A stretch of DNA of 64,000 nucleotides from Flavobacteriales bacterium (GTDB lineage Bacteria > Bacteroidota > Bacteroidia > UBA10329): the NCBI GenBank assembly GCA_020635495.1, contig JACJZQ010000008.1:1-64000 (forward strand), in the 5' to 3' direction. A program made the position numbers and the translations under genes. Within the stretch, counting starts at the first letter, position 1, and the number at the start of each line of letters is the position of its first letter. Below the pieces are notes generated by a model. The model was not told the origin of the DNA. It was given only the letters and a program-made list of their open reading frames with translations, and searched no databases. This document shows, one piece after another, positions 1 through 7,805 of the stretch.

Positions 1-130
1 TGTCCCGTGCGACAAATTGCACATTGAAAATCGCTAATTGTCAGTTGCCAATTCCTTCTCAGGTAACTTTTTTCACCCGATAACATCAACCGTTCGAAAT
101 TTTCAATAATTTCGACCTATGCTCACTTTT

Positions 131-170
131 AAGCGACAAGCGACAAGCGACAAGCGACAAGCGACAAGCG
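131..170. repeat. 7-bp tandem repeat (AAGCGAC x5.7)
   Basis: Five complete perfect copies of AAGCGAC plus five bases of a sixth follow one another without interruption. A 7-bp unit shifts frame each copy, so it is non-coding in character. Copy number of such arrays often varies by slippage; whether that affects the downstream operon is unknown. Confidence 0.95.
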
Positions 171-220
171 CAACCGACCGTTCGGTCGGAGGGGCATAAC
201 CATTCGATTTCGACACGGTC

Positions 221-378
221 TTATAGGAATTTACAAATTATCGGTCGGTATTCGGCAAATTCCGATAGAAACTCGCAATATTCCATCTGTAATTCCGAAA
301 ATTCTGATAGGAATTCGTCATTTTTCTATTGGAATTTCACGTTTTCCGATAGGAATTCTACGAATTCCAATGGGAATT
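221..378. repeat. Degenerate ~21-bp dyad repeat array
   Basis: About seven imperfect units resembling TTCCGATAGGAATT can be read, starting near 221, 258, 279, 301, 322, 343 and 363, so the last six are spaced 20-22 bp. Each unit is itself a small dyad, TTCC-N4-GGAA. The spacing of two helical turns and the position just upstream of the 443-5442 gene set would suit an array of protein-binding sites, but this is inference; no regulator gene is recognisable nearby. Confidence 0.75.
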
Positions 379-442
379 TTCCGTTTTTCATTCCGAATAC
401 TTCACCTAACAGCTAAAATCTAACCTCTAATAGTTCACTAAA

Positions 443-808
443 ATGGCACGCGTAGTAATTCCCTCCAATGCAGAAAAGGCACTTGCCTTGGCAAAACTGG
501 TCTATGGCAAGCATCAGGCAGATGGTGCAAGCAGCCCTTTGAATGTTCTCCAAGATCATAACTGGACCGACAATGGCCCTAAGATTGCTTTGGCCGATGA
601 TCTCAACACTCAGGCAAAGGAACTTGAAAAGAAATTAGAGAAACTTTATCAGGACCGCGATGCGCTGCTAAAGCCTGTAAAGGATACATTGCGTAGTAGC
701 AGCCGCACGCTCATGGGCATTTACAAAAGCAGCCCAAAGACCTTGGGCGATTGGGGTTTTGAAGTAAATGATACACCTCAGAAAAAGAAGGAGGAGCCTA
801 AGCCTTGA
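443..808 (+). CDS. Conserved-looking hypothetical protein, 121 aa
   Basis: A soluble, Lys- and Glu-rich protein with no signal peptide or membrane segment. Residues ~50-75 form a likely amphipathic or coiled helix (repeated Lys/Glu/Leu), followed by a basic segment and a tail with an LGDWGF motif and a Lys/Glu/Pro-rich end. I recall similar 'LG-WGF' endings in unannotated Bacteroidota proteins, but cannot name a family. It starts at ATG 443 and is followed after 66 bp by the membrane protein gene at 875, so it may be the first gene of the GTPase module or an independent neighbour. Confidence 0.7.
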   Translation: MARVVIPSNAEKALALAKLVYGKHQADGASSPLNVLQDHNWTDNGPKIALADDLNTQAKELEKKLEKLYQDRDALLKPVKDTLRSSSRTLMGIYKSSPKTLGDWGFEVNDTPQKKKEEPKP

Positions 809-874
809 TAAATAGAAAACAGCGGAAGCCGAAAAGCTGAGAGAGAGTAGGTTCTTATTTGGAAAACAAAAGAT

Positions 875-1966
875 ATGGGTTTTGTTTCAAAAGTGTTGCG
901 GACTTTCGGGTTGTTAGGTGACCCAATAAATCCAGTATCGGGTAAGCAGGTGATTGCAAGGCTTGTTTACGGTCTATTGGCGGTGGTTAGTATTTGGGCC
1001 ACGGCTGAGTCATTTCATACATCGCTCGCGGGAGTTCCTTTGGTGGTCTGCTACATTGTAGGACTGTTGCCAATTGCAATGATTGCGCTAATGTTAGGGG
1101 CGATCAAAACGGCCGTTAAGGAAAGAAAGTTGCTGACATTGATTGCGGCATTCAGTTTCTTTTCGCTTATGCTTGCCTTTAGTCTAAGCACCAACTCACA
1201 CAAGTTCTTTACAGAATTGAAGATGTATGACATTCGAAAGGCGGAACTTGAGAAGGCATCTAATGAATTGACTCTCCTGAGAAAGAACAGCAACTCTATT
1301 GCTGAATCTATTATTGAAGACTATGGTAAAATGGTTGCTGGGCACATTAAGAATTATGCTGAAGAGGTAGCTAACCCAGCAAATTGCGGACATGGTCCTG
1401 AAGCACAGAAGCTTTTACGAGCAGTGGAGGAGTCTATGCCGGGCTCTAATTTTAAGTTATTGAGTGGTTATGCCCAGTCTGGTCCATCCTGTAGGCAGTT
1501 AGCACAGGAAATGGCTCGCATAATGACCGAAGAGTTAAATGTAAGACTTGGTGAAATGCGTCAGAATACGTTGAATATGGAGTCTTGTGATTCAAGAGGA
1601 CTTAATGATCAGATAATTGAAAATCTTGAGGTAACGATTAATGAGTATTTTGTTACGAGTCAAGTGGAAGTTAAAAAGATACTTTCCAAAGCGCATCAAC
1701 ATTATGAGCAGCAGCATGATTGCATCAAGAATATGTTGGCGAACAGGGTTAGCAACGTAGATAACGCAGACCTTGATTTCCCAAAAAAACTTGAAATGCC
1801 TGTTGCAAGTATAGAGTTAGAGAAGATATCGGCTCTTCTACCTTATGTAAAGACGCATTCTGAATACAGTAGTGCGTTTTACCTGAGCGTGATTATTGCG
1901 GTAATATTGGATTTGGGAGCGATTGCTCTGTTCTATATGGTAATACTTGGAAAAAATGATGATTGA
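875..1966 (+). CDS. Multi-pass membrane protein with large coiled-coil loop (GTPase module)
   Basis: 363 residues. Three hydrophobic segments lie in the first ~110 residues, followed by a long helical, charged region (about 110-325) and a last membrane segment near 333-357, leaving a short tail ending KNDD. The central region carries four spaced cysteines (in NPANCGHG, GPSCRQ, MESCDS and HDCIKN contexts), which would suit disulfides in a domain outside the cytoplasm. No family recognised. It ends 25 bp before the GTPase gene, in the same direction, so the two are probably co-transcribed. A role as membrane sensor or effector of the GTPase is inference from context only. Confidence 0.75.
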   Translation: MGFVSKVLRTFGLLGDPINPVSGKQVIARLVYGLLAVVSIWATAESFHTSLAGVPLVVCYIVGLLPIAMIALMLGAIKTAVKERKLLTLIAAFSFFSLMLAFSLSTNSHKFFTELKMYDIRKAELEKASNELTLLRKNSNSIAESIIEDYGKMVAGHIKNYAEEVANPANCGHGPEAQKLLRAVEESMPGSNFKLLSGYAQSGPSCRQLAQEMARIMTEELNVRLGEMRQNTLNMESCDSRGLNDQIIENLEVTINEYFVTSQVEVKKILSKAHQHYEQQHDCIKNMLANRVSNVDNADLDFPKKLEMPVASIELEKISALLPYVKTHSEYSSAFYLSVIIAVILDLGAIALFYMVILGKNDD

Positions 1967-1991
1967 CAACTAGGAACTTAAAGAAATAGCC

Positions 1992-2975
1992 ATGAATGAT
2001 CAAAATGATAGCCAAGAAAAACAAACTCGTCCACTTAATGCAGGGATTAACCTGTCCAATGGAAATGGAAAAGACGAGGAGCGAGTAGTTGATAATACAT
2101 CTCCAATTGGTTTAATTGACGATGGAGGAGATGATGGAGTAAGCCGACCTTCTAGAGATAGGGACATTAATCCGGGTGCTGTAAGGGGGCCATTGGTAGT
2201 GTTAGTTGGACCGGGAAACAGTGGTAAAACTGTTGCTTTGATAAGTTTGCTTCGGTATCTGAAGAAAAGTGGAAAGGCCGCGCATCGATACAATCAGGGC
2301 TTTATAGGTGACAGCTACTATAACGATGCGGTGAATAAATTTGATACAGCGTTGAAGGATAGTAAATACAATCCTGAAAGAACAGAAGCTGTAAACTACC
2401 TTTTGCTTGATGTATCCAGAAAGGGGAAGTATTTCTGTCAGGTGTTAGAGGCCCCAGGCGAGCATTATTTTAACGCGAATAACCCCGATCATGATGAGTT
2501 TGAGCCCTATCAGTATGAGCTACTGTTCAGTACGAGTTTTCCTAAAATATATGTGTTCTTTTTTGAAGAAGACATGTTGAAAGGTCAGTTGGACTCCAAG
2601 TATGGGATTCGCTTAGCTCAAATTGCTTCCCATCTTAATTCCAATCATAATGACAGAGTGATTCTGCTTTACAATAAGGTCGATCAGGTAGCCCGGACAC
2701 ATGGTACGTTCGATCCGGATTCATTGAAGAATGAGATTCTTAAAAATGTGAATTACAAGGGGATGGTTGAGCAAATAAAGAAGACGAAAGCCCGGTTGTT
2801 GTTTGTTCCTTATTCAGGAGGATATTTCACTAAAGCCAATGAAGTAGGTAACAAGTCGAATGCTTTGCACGAGAATCTTCGATGGACCCCTCCAATGGAT
2901 GACTATCCCGAGAATCTTTGGAAGCATATTGAGACGGCAATTCTCAATGAGGACAGGTCATGGTGGCCATGGTAG
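1992..2975 (+). CDS. P-loop GTPase-like protein
   Basis: 327 residues. After a disordered, Asp/Gly-rich N-terminus (1-65) comes a hydrophobic strand and a Walker A/G1 motif, GPGNSGKT (residues 73-80). A strand VNYLLLDV is followed by LEAPGE (about 152-157), which occupies the place of the G3 DxxG motif with Glu in place of Asp. ILLYNKVD (228-231 NKVD) is a clear G4 guanine-specificity motif. The order G1-G3-G4 and length fit a TRAFAC-type GTPase. There is no signal peptide. The last codons overlap the next gene by 16 bp, showing tight coupling. The resemblance to GTPases of the bacterial 'GTPase-associated' conflict systems is a suggestion, not shown. Confidence 0.8.
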   Translation: MNDQNDSQEKQTRPLNAGINLSNGNGKDEERVVDNTSPIGLIDDGGDDGVSRPSRDRDINPGAVRGPLVVLVGPGNSGKTVALISLLRYLKKSGKAAHRYNQGFIGDSYYNDAVNKFDTALKDSKYNPERTEAVNYLLLDVSRKGKYFCQVLEAPGEHYFNANNPDHDEFEPYQYELLFSTSFPKIYVFFFEEDMLKGQLDSKYGIRLAQIASHLNSNHNDRVILLYNKVDQVARTHGTFDPDSLKNEILKNVNYKGMVEQIKKTKARLLFVPYSGGYFTKANEVGNKSNALHENLRWTPPMDDYPENLWKHIETAILNEDRSWWPW

Positions 2976-4303
2976 TAGATATTCAGGTAGTATTTTTTGG
3001 GTCTCCTGGTGCAGGATTTTCAGCTTTTCCCTCAGAAAGTACTCGTTTCTTTCAGCATTATGATAATTCTGAGAAACGGGTTGCTGCGCATTACATAGTC
3101 GAACATAATACCGCCAGTCTGATATACTGTAGGTATGGCTTAGTTGGAGCCAGTAAAGAAGGACAGTTGAGAGGTGGAAGGAATTTGGGTATTTGTATAC
3201 AAACAAAAGGTGTCCGAGTGACAGATGATGCAATTCCTCACCTTTTCACTTACATCTCTGATGTATTCCTAGATGCCACCGTCAATGAGCTCAAAATTCT
3301 TGTTGATCATGGTGAGACTCAGAAATTGGATTTATACCGGTTTTCTGATATCGAGCCACAATTGAAGATTCTCGGAGAAGTGATAAAAGATCATTTCATT
3401 AATGAAATGGAGAAGTACTCGGGGTTCGTAAGGATTGAGAGAGAGTTTAGCAAGGAATTGGATCCTGAAAAGATTGAACAAAGAAGAAAGGAAGCCGAAG
3501 AAAGGCAGCGCCAAGAGGAGGAGAAGAAACTTAGACTGCAACGAGAGAAAGAAGAGCAGGAAAGATTAAGGTCGGAACGACTGAAGAAAATTGAACTAGA
3601 GAAGACTCGAGAAACCTCTTATAACAACTCATCTTCAGAAGACTCTGTTGTGGGGCGTTTTCCTAGTCAAGTCAGTTGGGTTTCGGATGCTGAACCCCAA
3701 TCGCTGACAAAAAAAACAAGAATAAAGAGAAGATTTGGCACGCAGTTCCGGGCAAATACGGCACTGGTGTTGGCTTCCGTTTGTTTTGTCTTTCAGTTGT
3801 ATCATATAATCTCCGGAGGTGAAGGGCGGAGGCAAAGAGCTGATTCCGGCTCTAATTTGGAACAAACGAAAACGGTAGCAACTATTCCAACAGACAAGCA
3901 GGGTGAAAAGGTTCAGAAAAAAGCTGAAGTTATTCCTCAAGTTGAGAACCCTGTAGTTGAAGGATCAGGGTTCGCTGACGAAATTTTAGTGGAAAAAGAA
4001 AAAGGTGGAAATATCAATTACTATCTAGTAAATGATGTTTTCATTCAATGCGCTATTAATCGAAGGATTGAGGCATCAAACTATGACCAACTATGGTTAT
4101 TTAATGTCATAGCGGAATGTGTGATTCTCGGTTCATCGGAATTTGCTTCTAAGGATGTCAACGCCTTAGCTGAAGATATTCGGTCTAAAAACAAGGGAGT
4201 TGCCTCAAGAGCTGACAGTATTGGGAAGGATGCTGTTATTGATAAAGCTCTATTGAGGAATGTCTTAGGCGAGAATGTTTTGATAGGATACAAGAAGAAA
4301 TGA
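2960..4303 (+). CDS. Coiled-coil, membrane-anchored GTPase partner
   Basis: 447 residues. An N-terminal globular domain (about 1-155) opens with a strand-rich IQVVFFGSPGAGFSAF stretch and contains a Gly/Arg-rich RGGRNLGI motif near 71-78. A very charged Glu/Arg/Lys coiled coil follows (about 165-215), then a linker, one membrane segment (about 266-284) and a C-terminal domain (about 340-447) expected on the other side of the membrane. The start at ATG 2960 lies inside the GTPase gene; ATG 2969 is an alternative. I infer that the N-terminal domain works with the GTPase in the cytoplasm and the coiled coil transmits a signal to the membrane. No family assigned. Confidence 0.75.
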   Translation: MVAMVVDIQVVFFGSPGAGFSAFPSESTRFFQHYDNSEKRVAAHYIVEHNTASLIYCRYGLVGASKEGQLRGGRNLGICIQTKGVRVTDDAIPHLFTYISDVFLDATVNELKILVDHGETQKLDLYRFSDIEPQLKILGEVIKDHFINEMEKYSGFVRIEREFSKELDPEKIEQRRKEAEERQRQEEEKKLRLQREKEEQERLRSERLKKIELEKTRETSYNNSSSEDSVVGRFPSQVSWVSDAEPQSLTKKTRIKRRFGTQFRANTALVLASVCFVFQLYHIISGGEGRRQRADSGSNLEQTKTVATIPTDKQGEKVQKKAEVIPQVENPVVEGSGFADEILVEKEKGGNINYYLVNDVFIQCAINRRIEASNYDQLWLFNVIAECVILGSSEFASKDVNALAEDIRSKNKGVASRADSIGKDAVIDKALLRNVLGENVLIGYKKK

Positions 4304-4890
4304 GGTTCTGTCTCAAATCTGGTTGCCCTCATCGTTTGATGTATGGGAATGGGGCTGATTCTGATGCAACTCAGAGCATATGCACTCAATGTTCAGACCT
4401 GTATTCTTATTCACCTTCAAAAAAAGCTCAATTCAATCGGAGGTTTACTACTGGAATTGTACTTGTAGTTTCCATTTGGGTTTGTAGTGCGCTTTATATT
4501 GCTTTTGGTCCTATTGGTACTATTGCGGAGACTGCTGAATCGACTGAACCCAAAGCTATCTTGATGGAGCCAGAGAAAACACTGGCTCGCTTTTTTGACA
4601 GGCTTAATGCCAGGGATTACTCAGGTGCATATATTCTTACCGACCATAAAGATTGGGGGGCCTATACGCAGTTTCGTGAAATACCTTTTTGGTCTGAACC
4701 AGATAGTTTTCAGGTTTTAGATACTAGAAGGAAGAACTATGTTTCTAATTACGGGGGTAAAGTGATAGTCTGGGCGAAATTCAGGGCAATTTCAAAGGAA
4801 TCATCAGATTCTTTATACAACTATGACTTTCATTTTTCCGAACCGGATTCTGGCGAGTGGAGGATAGTAAGAATGACATACCCGAATTAA
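4300..4890 (+). CDS. Zinc-ribbon, single-TM protein with NTF2-like outer domain
   Basis: 196 residues, overlapping the previous stop by 4 bp (ATGA). Cysteines at 4, 9, 28 and 31 (CxxxxC...CTQC) suggest a small cytoplasmic zinc ribbon. One membrane helix lies at about 50-70. The remaining ~120 residues, beginning with a helix AxxFFDRLNARDYSGAY and ending in strands, look like an NTF2/DUF4878-type fold outside the cytoplasm; this is a judgement from pattern, not alignment. The architecture zinc ribbon-TM-sensor domain fits a membrane-signalling component of the GTPase module. Confidence 0.75.
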   Translation: MRFCLKSGCPHRLMYGNGADSDATQSICTQCSDLYSYSPSKKAQFNRRFTTGIVLVVSIWVCSALYIAFGPIGTIAETAESTEPKAILMEPEKTLARFFDRLNARDYSGAYILTDHKDWGAYTQFREIPFWSEPDSFQVLDTRRKNYVSNYGGKVIVWAKFRAISKESSDSLYNYDFHFSEPDSGEWRIVRMTYPN

Positions 4891-4899
4891 TTCTAAATC

Positions 4900-5442
4900 A
4901 TGAACGATATTGCGGGTGCCGAACATTCGAAGTTCTTCATTCTAGAGATTATAATGTTTGCGATACTGATGATTCCTTGCATTATATGGCAGTTCAAATT
5001 GCATAGAAAGGATGTTCGAAGAAAAGGTAGTATTAGCGTTTGGATTCCCTTGCCTACGCGTGTGGTTTTTTCCATTGCTACCGGTCTCTTGATAGTATTC
5101 GGAGTAATTATTTATGGTCTGATAAGGGTTGTCAGTGAAACTTACGTTGACTACTCACCGAGTCTTTGGATGGCTGATATAGCAATCGTGTGTACGGCCA
5201 CCTTGATTTCCGCGGTAAAGTCTAAACTCGGACCTATTGTTACGGGTATTACTGTGTGTTCAGCTATCTACTATTACCTGGAGTTAAATCAATTCCATAT
5301 TTTTTCTCTTACATCCGTGGTCTTTGATGTGTTCTCGGTTAATTGGCCCAAAACACTTGCTAATAGCTACACCCTTTTGGTGACTGTTATTGCAATAGCG
5401 GGCGCAATCTACGATAGTTCTGTGCCGGATATTGGGAACTGA
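4900..5442 (+). CDS. Multi-pass membrane protein, last gene of GTPase module
   Basis: 180 residues with about five hydrophobic segments (near 12-33, 50-73, 88-105, 108-128 and 155-173) and short charged loops. No motif recognised. It starts 10 bp after the preceding stop, on the same strand, so it is probably the last gene of the same operon. The gap downstream (5443-5549) holds no obvious strong terminator. Confidence 0.7.
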   Translation: MNDIAGAEHSKFFILEIIMFAILMIPCIIWQFKLHRKDVRRKGSISVWIPLPTRVVFSIATGLLIVFGVIIYGLIRVVSETYVDYSPSLWMADIAIVCTATLISAVKSKLGPIVTGITVCSAIYYYLELNQFHIFSLTSVVFDVFSVNWPKTLANSYTLLVTVIAIAGAIYDSSVPDIGN

Positions 5443-5536
5443 ACTTACATTTTGCTTGTTGCAGTTAGAAGTAGGATAGGCTTATCATAGAACTGTCCTC
5501 AGCAAATCCACGTATCCCCGAACTTCCGAACCTTAC

Positions 5537-5584
5537 TAAATTCGCGGCCATGAGCGAATGGAGCGGAAAGAGCAGAGGTAACGC
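5537..5584 (+). repeat. 48-bp direct repeat, left copy
   Basis: The 48 bases from taaattcgcggcc through the first codons of a reading frame match 6378-6425 at 47 of 48 positions (single mismatch t5579/a6420). The right copy is the true start of the acyltransferase gene at 6391, including 13 bp of its leader. The repeats flank the MNT/HEPN gene pair. Confidence 0.95.
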
Positions 5585-5642
5585 GCTACTCTTGCTTCCT
5601 TTGTTCCGAAACTGCAATGGAACAATCCTGCTAAATTTGTAA
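5550..5642 (+). pseudogene. Duplicated 5' stub of the acyltransferase gene
   Basis: ATG 5550 opens a 30-codon frame whose first 13 residues (MSEWSGKSRGNAL) equal the first 13 of the acyltransferase at 6391; it then runs out of register and stops at 5642, three bases before the MNT gene. The remnant shows that the start of the pigment operon was duplicated when, or after, the toxin-antitoxin cassette arrived. It is unlikely to make a functional protein, although translation of the stub would end right at the MNT start. Confidence 0.8.
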
Positions 5643-5644
5643 AC

Positions 5645-5947
5645 ATGGATCTGCTTTTGCAATACCGAGATGAACTTACCCGCCTGTGCCAAGAGCATGA
5701 GGTCAGGTCATTACACCTGTTCGGTTCACAGGCCAAAGGCAACGCAAACGAGACGAGTGATATTGACCTTTTAGTGGCTTTCAAAGACCTTCCGATAGAC
5801 CGCTACACCGATCATTATTTTGAGCTTCACGAGAAATTGGAAAAGCTTTTCGGTAGGCCGATCGACCTTGTAACGGTCAACATGCTGGGCAATCCGTATT
5901 TCATTCAGAGTGTGGAAAGCACCAAGCAATTGTTGTATGCGGCCTGA
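5645..5947 (+). CDS. mntA: MNT-type nucleotidyltransferase antitoxin
   Basis: 100 residues, the usual size for minimal nucleotidyltransferases. The active-site signature is intact: GSQAKG (about 27-32), then SDIDLLV with the paired aspartates, and a third Asp in PIDLV. In characterised HepT-MntA pairs the enzyme transfers AMP groups to a tyrosine of the HEPN toxin and silences it. The gene overlaps the HEPN gene by 11 bp if the latter starts at 5937. A TAAATTTG box at 5632-5639 lies just upstream of the ATG and resembles the Bacteroidota -7 element, which would make the transcript nearly leaderless; no good -33 box is seen. Confidence 0.9.
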   Translation: MDLLLQYRDELTRLCQEHEVRSLHLFGSQAKGNANETSDIDLLVAFKDLPIDRYTDHYFELHEKLEKLFGRPIDLVTVNMLGNPYFIQSVESTKQLLYAA

Positions 5948-6278
5948 GATACGCTCATATCTGCACGACATACTTGATGCGGCCAACTCCATTGAAAGCT
6001 ATATCGGCAAGGAGAAGAATTTCAAAGACTACTTGAAGGATAAACAGTTGAGACGCGCGGTAGAACGCGAGTTGGAGATAATCGGAGAAGCTGTAAACCG
6101 CATTTTGAAAGTAGACCATGAATTTCCGATAGACGATGCGCGTAGGATTGTCAACCTGCGGAATTGGGTCATCCACGGTTACGATAAGGTGGACGATGGT
6201 CTTATTTGGGGCATTGTGAGTAAAGACCTCCCAATATTGAAAGCACGTGTAAACGAACTGATACAGGACAACAGCTAA
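5937..6278 (+). CDS. hepT: HEPN-domain toxin (HepT family, formerly DUF86)
   Basis: 113 residues from ATG 5937 (MRPEIRSYLHDI), which fits the family better than the earlier ATG at 5910 that lies inside the MNT gene. All-helical, with the HEPN RNase signature RNWVIH (Rx4H) followed directly by GY, the tyrosine that the partner MntA modifies in known systems. The family cuts RNA, for example tRNA ends, when released. Together with mntA it forms a complete type VII toxin-antitoxin pair that appears functional by motif. Confidence 0.9.
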   Translation: MRPEIRSYLHDILDAANSIESYIGKEKNFKDYLKDKQLRRAVERELEIIGEAVNRILKVDHEFPIDDARRIVNLRNWVIHGYDKVDDGLIWGIVSKDLPILKARVNELIQDNS

Positions 6279-6377
6279 GTTCTTGATTGGCTGGAATTGC
6301 CAAGTTTCGAATTTCTTCATTTAGGATTTAGTGCTTTCAAATTCGCTAATTCGCATATTACCCTAATTACCAAACAT

Positions 6378-6425
6378 TAAATTCGCGGCCATGAGCGAAT
6401 GGAGCGGAAAGAGCAGAGGAAACGC
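6378..6425 (+). repeat. 48-bp direct repeat, right copy
   Basis: Right partner of 5537-5584 (47 of 48 identical). It spans 13 bp of leader and the first 11-12 codons of the acyltransferase gene. Upstream of the repeat the two copies differ completely, so only this copy leads into the operon. Confidence 0.95.
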
Positions 6426-7257
6426 CTTAGGCTACTGGTTTTTCATCTTCTTTATGAAGCATCTGGGGCTGGGGTTCACCTACGGTTTCCTGCATTTTGT
6501 GGTGCTGTACTTCTTCCTGTTCTCGTGGAGCAGCAGCAAATGGATCTACCGCTACTACCGCGATGGCCTGCGCTATGGCGTACTGAAAAGCATTGGGGGC
6601 ATTTACCGCACCTACTACGTGTTCGGGCAGGTAATTATAGACAAGGTGGCCATGGCATCGGGCATCAAAGACCGCTTTAACCTAACGCACAACGGGGCCG
6701 AGCACATCCGCAACATGGTAGAGAACCAGACGGGCGGCATTCTTATTTCGGGCCACATGGGCAATTGGGAAATAGCCAGTCACTTGATGCGCGGCTATGG
6801 CGGCAAGGTAAACGTGGTGATGTACGATGAGGAGCACCAGCAGATAAAGAAGCAGATGGACGGCACTACAGGCGGCCGCAAGTTCAACGTAATACCCATT
6901 AAGGACGATATTTCGCACGTTTTCCTCATCAGTAAAGCCCTGCTGAACAAGGAACTGGTGTGCATACACGGAGACCGCTTCCGCGAAGGCATGCGCACCC
7001 TCAAGGAGGATTTTCTGGGCAAGGAAGCACAGTTCCCATATGGTCCGTTTGCCATTGCCGCCAAGTTCGATGTGCCCAAGGTTTTCGTGTACGGCTTTAA
7101 GACCGGAACGTACGATTACAGCTTCTACTGCACGCCACCCATAGAGGGCAAATTGAAGCCCGAATTTTTACTCACAAAGTATGTTGATGAAATGGCCCAC
7201 ATGGTGCGGAAATACCCGAACCAGTGGTTCAATTTTTACGACTTTTGGAAGGCATGA
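6391..7257 (+). CDS. LpxL/HtrB-like lipid acyltransferase (pigment operon)
   Basis: 288 residues. An N-terminal hydrophobic anchor (about 10-45) is followed by the lysophospholipid acyltransferase fold: SGHMGNWE (about 118-125) supplies the HxxxxE/D-type catalytic motif and IHGDR (about 191-195) the second conserved block. Such acyltransferases occur in aryl-polyene and flexirubin clusters, where they are thought to attach the polyene acyl chain to a lipid in the inner membrane. First gene of the operon; the start codon is inside the 48-bp repeat, so its transcription may now depend on, or be disturbed by, the toxin-antitoxin cassette upstream. Confidence 0.85.
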   Translation: MSEWSGKSRGNALGYWFFIFFMKHLGLGFTYGFLHFVVLYFFLFSWSSSKWIYRYYRDGLRYGVLKSIGGIYRTYYVFGQVIIDKVAMASGIKDRFNLTHNGAEHIRNMVENQTGGILISGHMGNWEIASHLMRGYGGKVNVVMYDEEHQQIKKQMDGTTGGRKFNVIPIKDDISHVFLISKALLNKELVCIHGDRFREGMRTLKEDFLGKEAQFPYGPFAIAAKFDVPKVFVYGFKTGTYDYSFYCTPPIEGKLKPEFLLTKYVDEMAHMVRKYPNQWFNFYDFWKA

Positions 7258-7280
7258 ATTGCACAGAGATAAGATCGGGT

Positions 7281-7371
7281 TTCACAGAGAGACACAGAGA
7301 AACATTCTTTCTGTCGCAGAGAACGCAGAGACAACTCTGTGTATCTCTTTTTCTCAAAATCTTCTCTGTGT
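7281..7371. repeat. CACAGAGA-type imperfect palindrome
   Basis: The gap between the acyltransferase and thioesterase genes consists of cacagagagacacagagaa-like text on the left and its complement, ctctgtgtatctc...cttctctgtgt, on the right. The element can fold as a long imperfect hairpin. A related element lies at 38922-39002. Strings of this kind are common between genes of environmental bacteria; function unknown. Confidence 0.8.
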
Positions 7372-7382
7372 AATAGTAAACC

Positions 7383-7805
7383 ATGAAGGAGCTTACGAAC
7401 ACAACAACTTTCCGAGTACGGTTCAGCGAAGTGGACAGCCTGCGCATAGTATGGCATGGCAATTTTCTGAAGTATTTTGAGGATGGGAGAGATGCTTGGG
7501 CCAAGCAGTACGATTTCGATTTTACGGATGTTTACGAGCAGCACGGGCTGCTGATGCCTTTGGCGTCATCGCACATGGATTACAAGTATCCGTTGCGGTA
7601 CAACGAGATAGGGTTGGTGGAAACAACCTTTGTCAATTCGCCTGCGGCCAAGATGATCTTCCGCTTTAAGGTGTACAACGAGGATAGAACGCAGCTGAAG
7701 GCAACAGGCGAAACGGTGCAGGTTTTCATGGACACGGACCACGTGTTGCAACTGAACACACCACCGTTCTTTGCAGAGTGGAAACGAACACACGGACTGG
7801 TTTGA
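7383..7805 (+). CDS. Hotdog-fold acyl thioesterase (4HBT family)
   Basis: 140 residues, typical 4-hydroxybenzoyl-CoA thioesterase size. The N-terminus FRVRFSEVDSLRIVWHGNFLKYFEDGRDAW matches the family helix-and-Asp signature in spaced form (D near 17, H near 24, then the central helix). It probably releases or proofreads acyl-ACP/CoA intermediates of the polyene pathway. It ends by overlapping the following ketosynthase start (TTG 7802) by 4 bp. Confidence 0.85.
   Translation: MKELTNTTTFRVRFSEVDSLRIVWHGNFLKYFEDGRDAWAKQYDFDFTDVYEQHGLLMPLASSHMDYKYPLRYNEIGLVETTFVNSPAAKMIFRFKVYNEDRTQLKATGETVQVFMDTDHVLQLNTPPFFAEWKRTHGLV

Larger units (their letters stand above)
1..442. other. Non-coding, repeat-rich stretch
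   Basis: I see no credible gene in these 442 bases. The left part contains generic AT-rich text with a gctaatt motif that recurs in other intergenic gaps of this window. The middle holds a perfect 7-bp tandem repeat and the right part a degenerate ~21-bp dyad array, both listed separately. The stretch lies directly upstream of the gene at 443 and may hold its control region, but no consensus TTTG/TAnnTTTG promoter pair was found. Confidence 0.7.

Noticed and set aside
32..60. gctaatt strings here and near 6338-6372 and 39036-39075 as a repeat family
   Set aside because: Shared words are short and AT-rich; they may be a simple intergenic repeat but there is no defined unit.
221..378. CRISPR array
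   Set aside because: The units are degenerate dyads of ~14 bp with 6-8 bp between; no constant repeat with unique 30-bp spacers, no cas genes.
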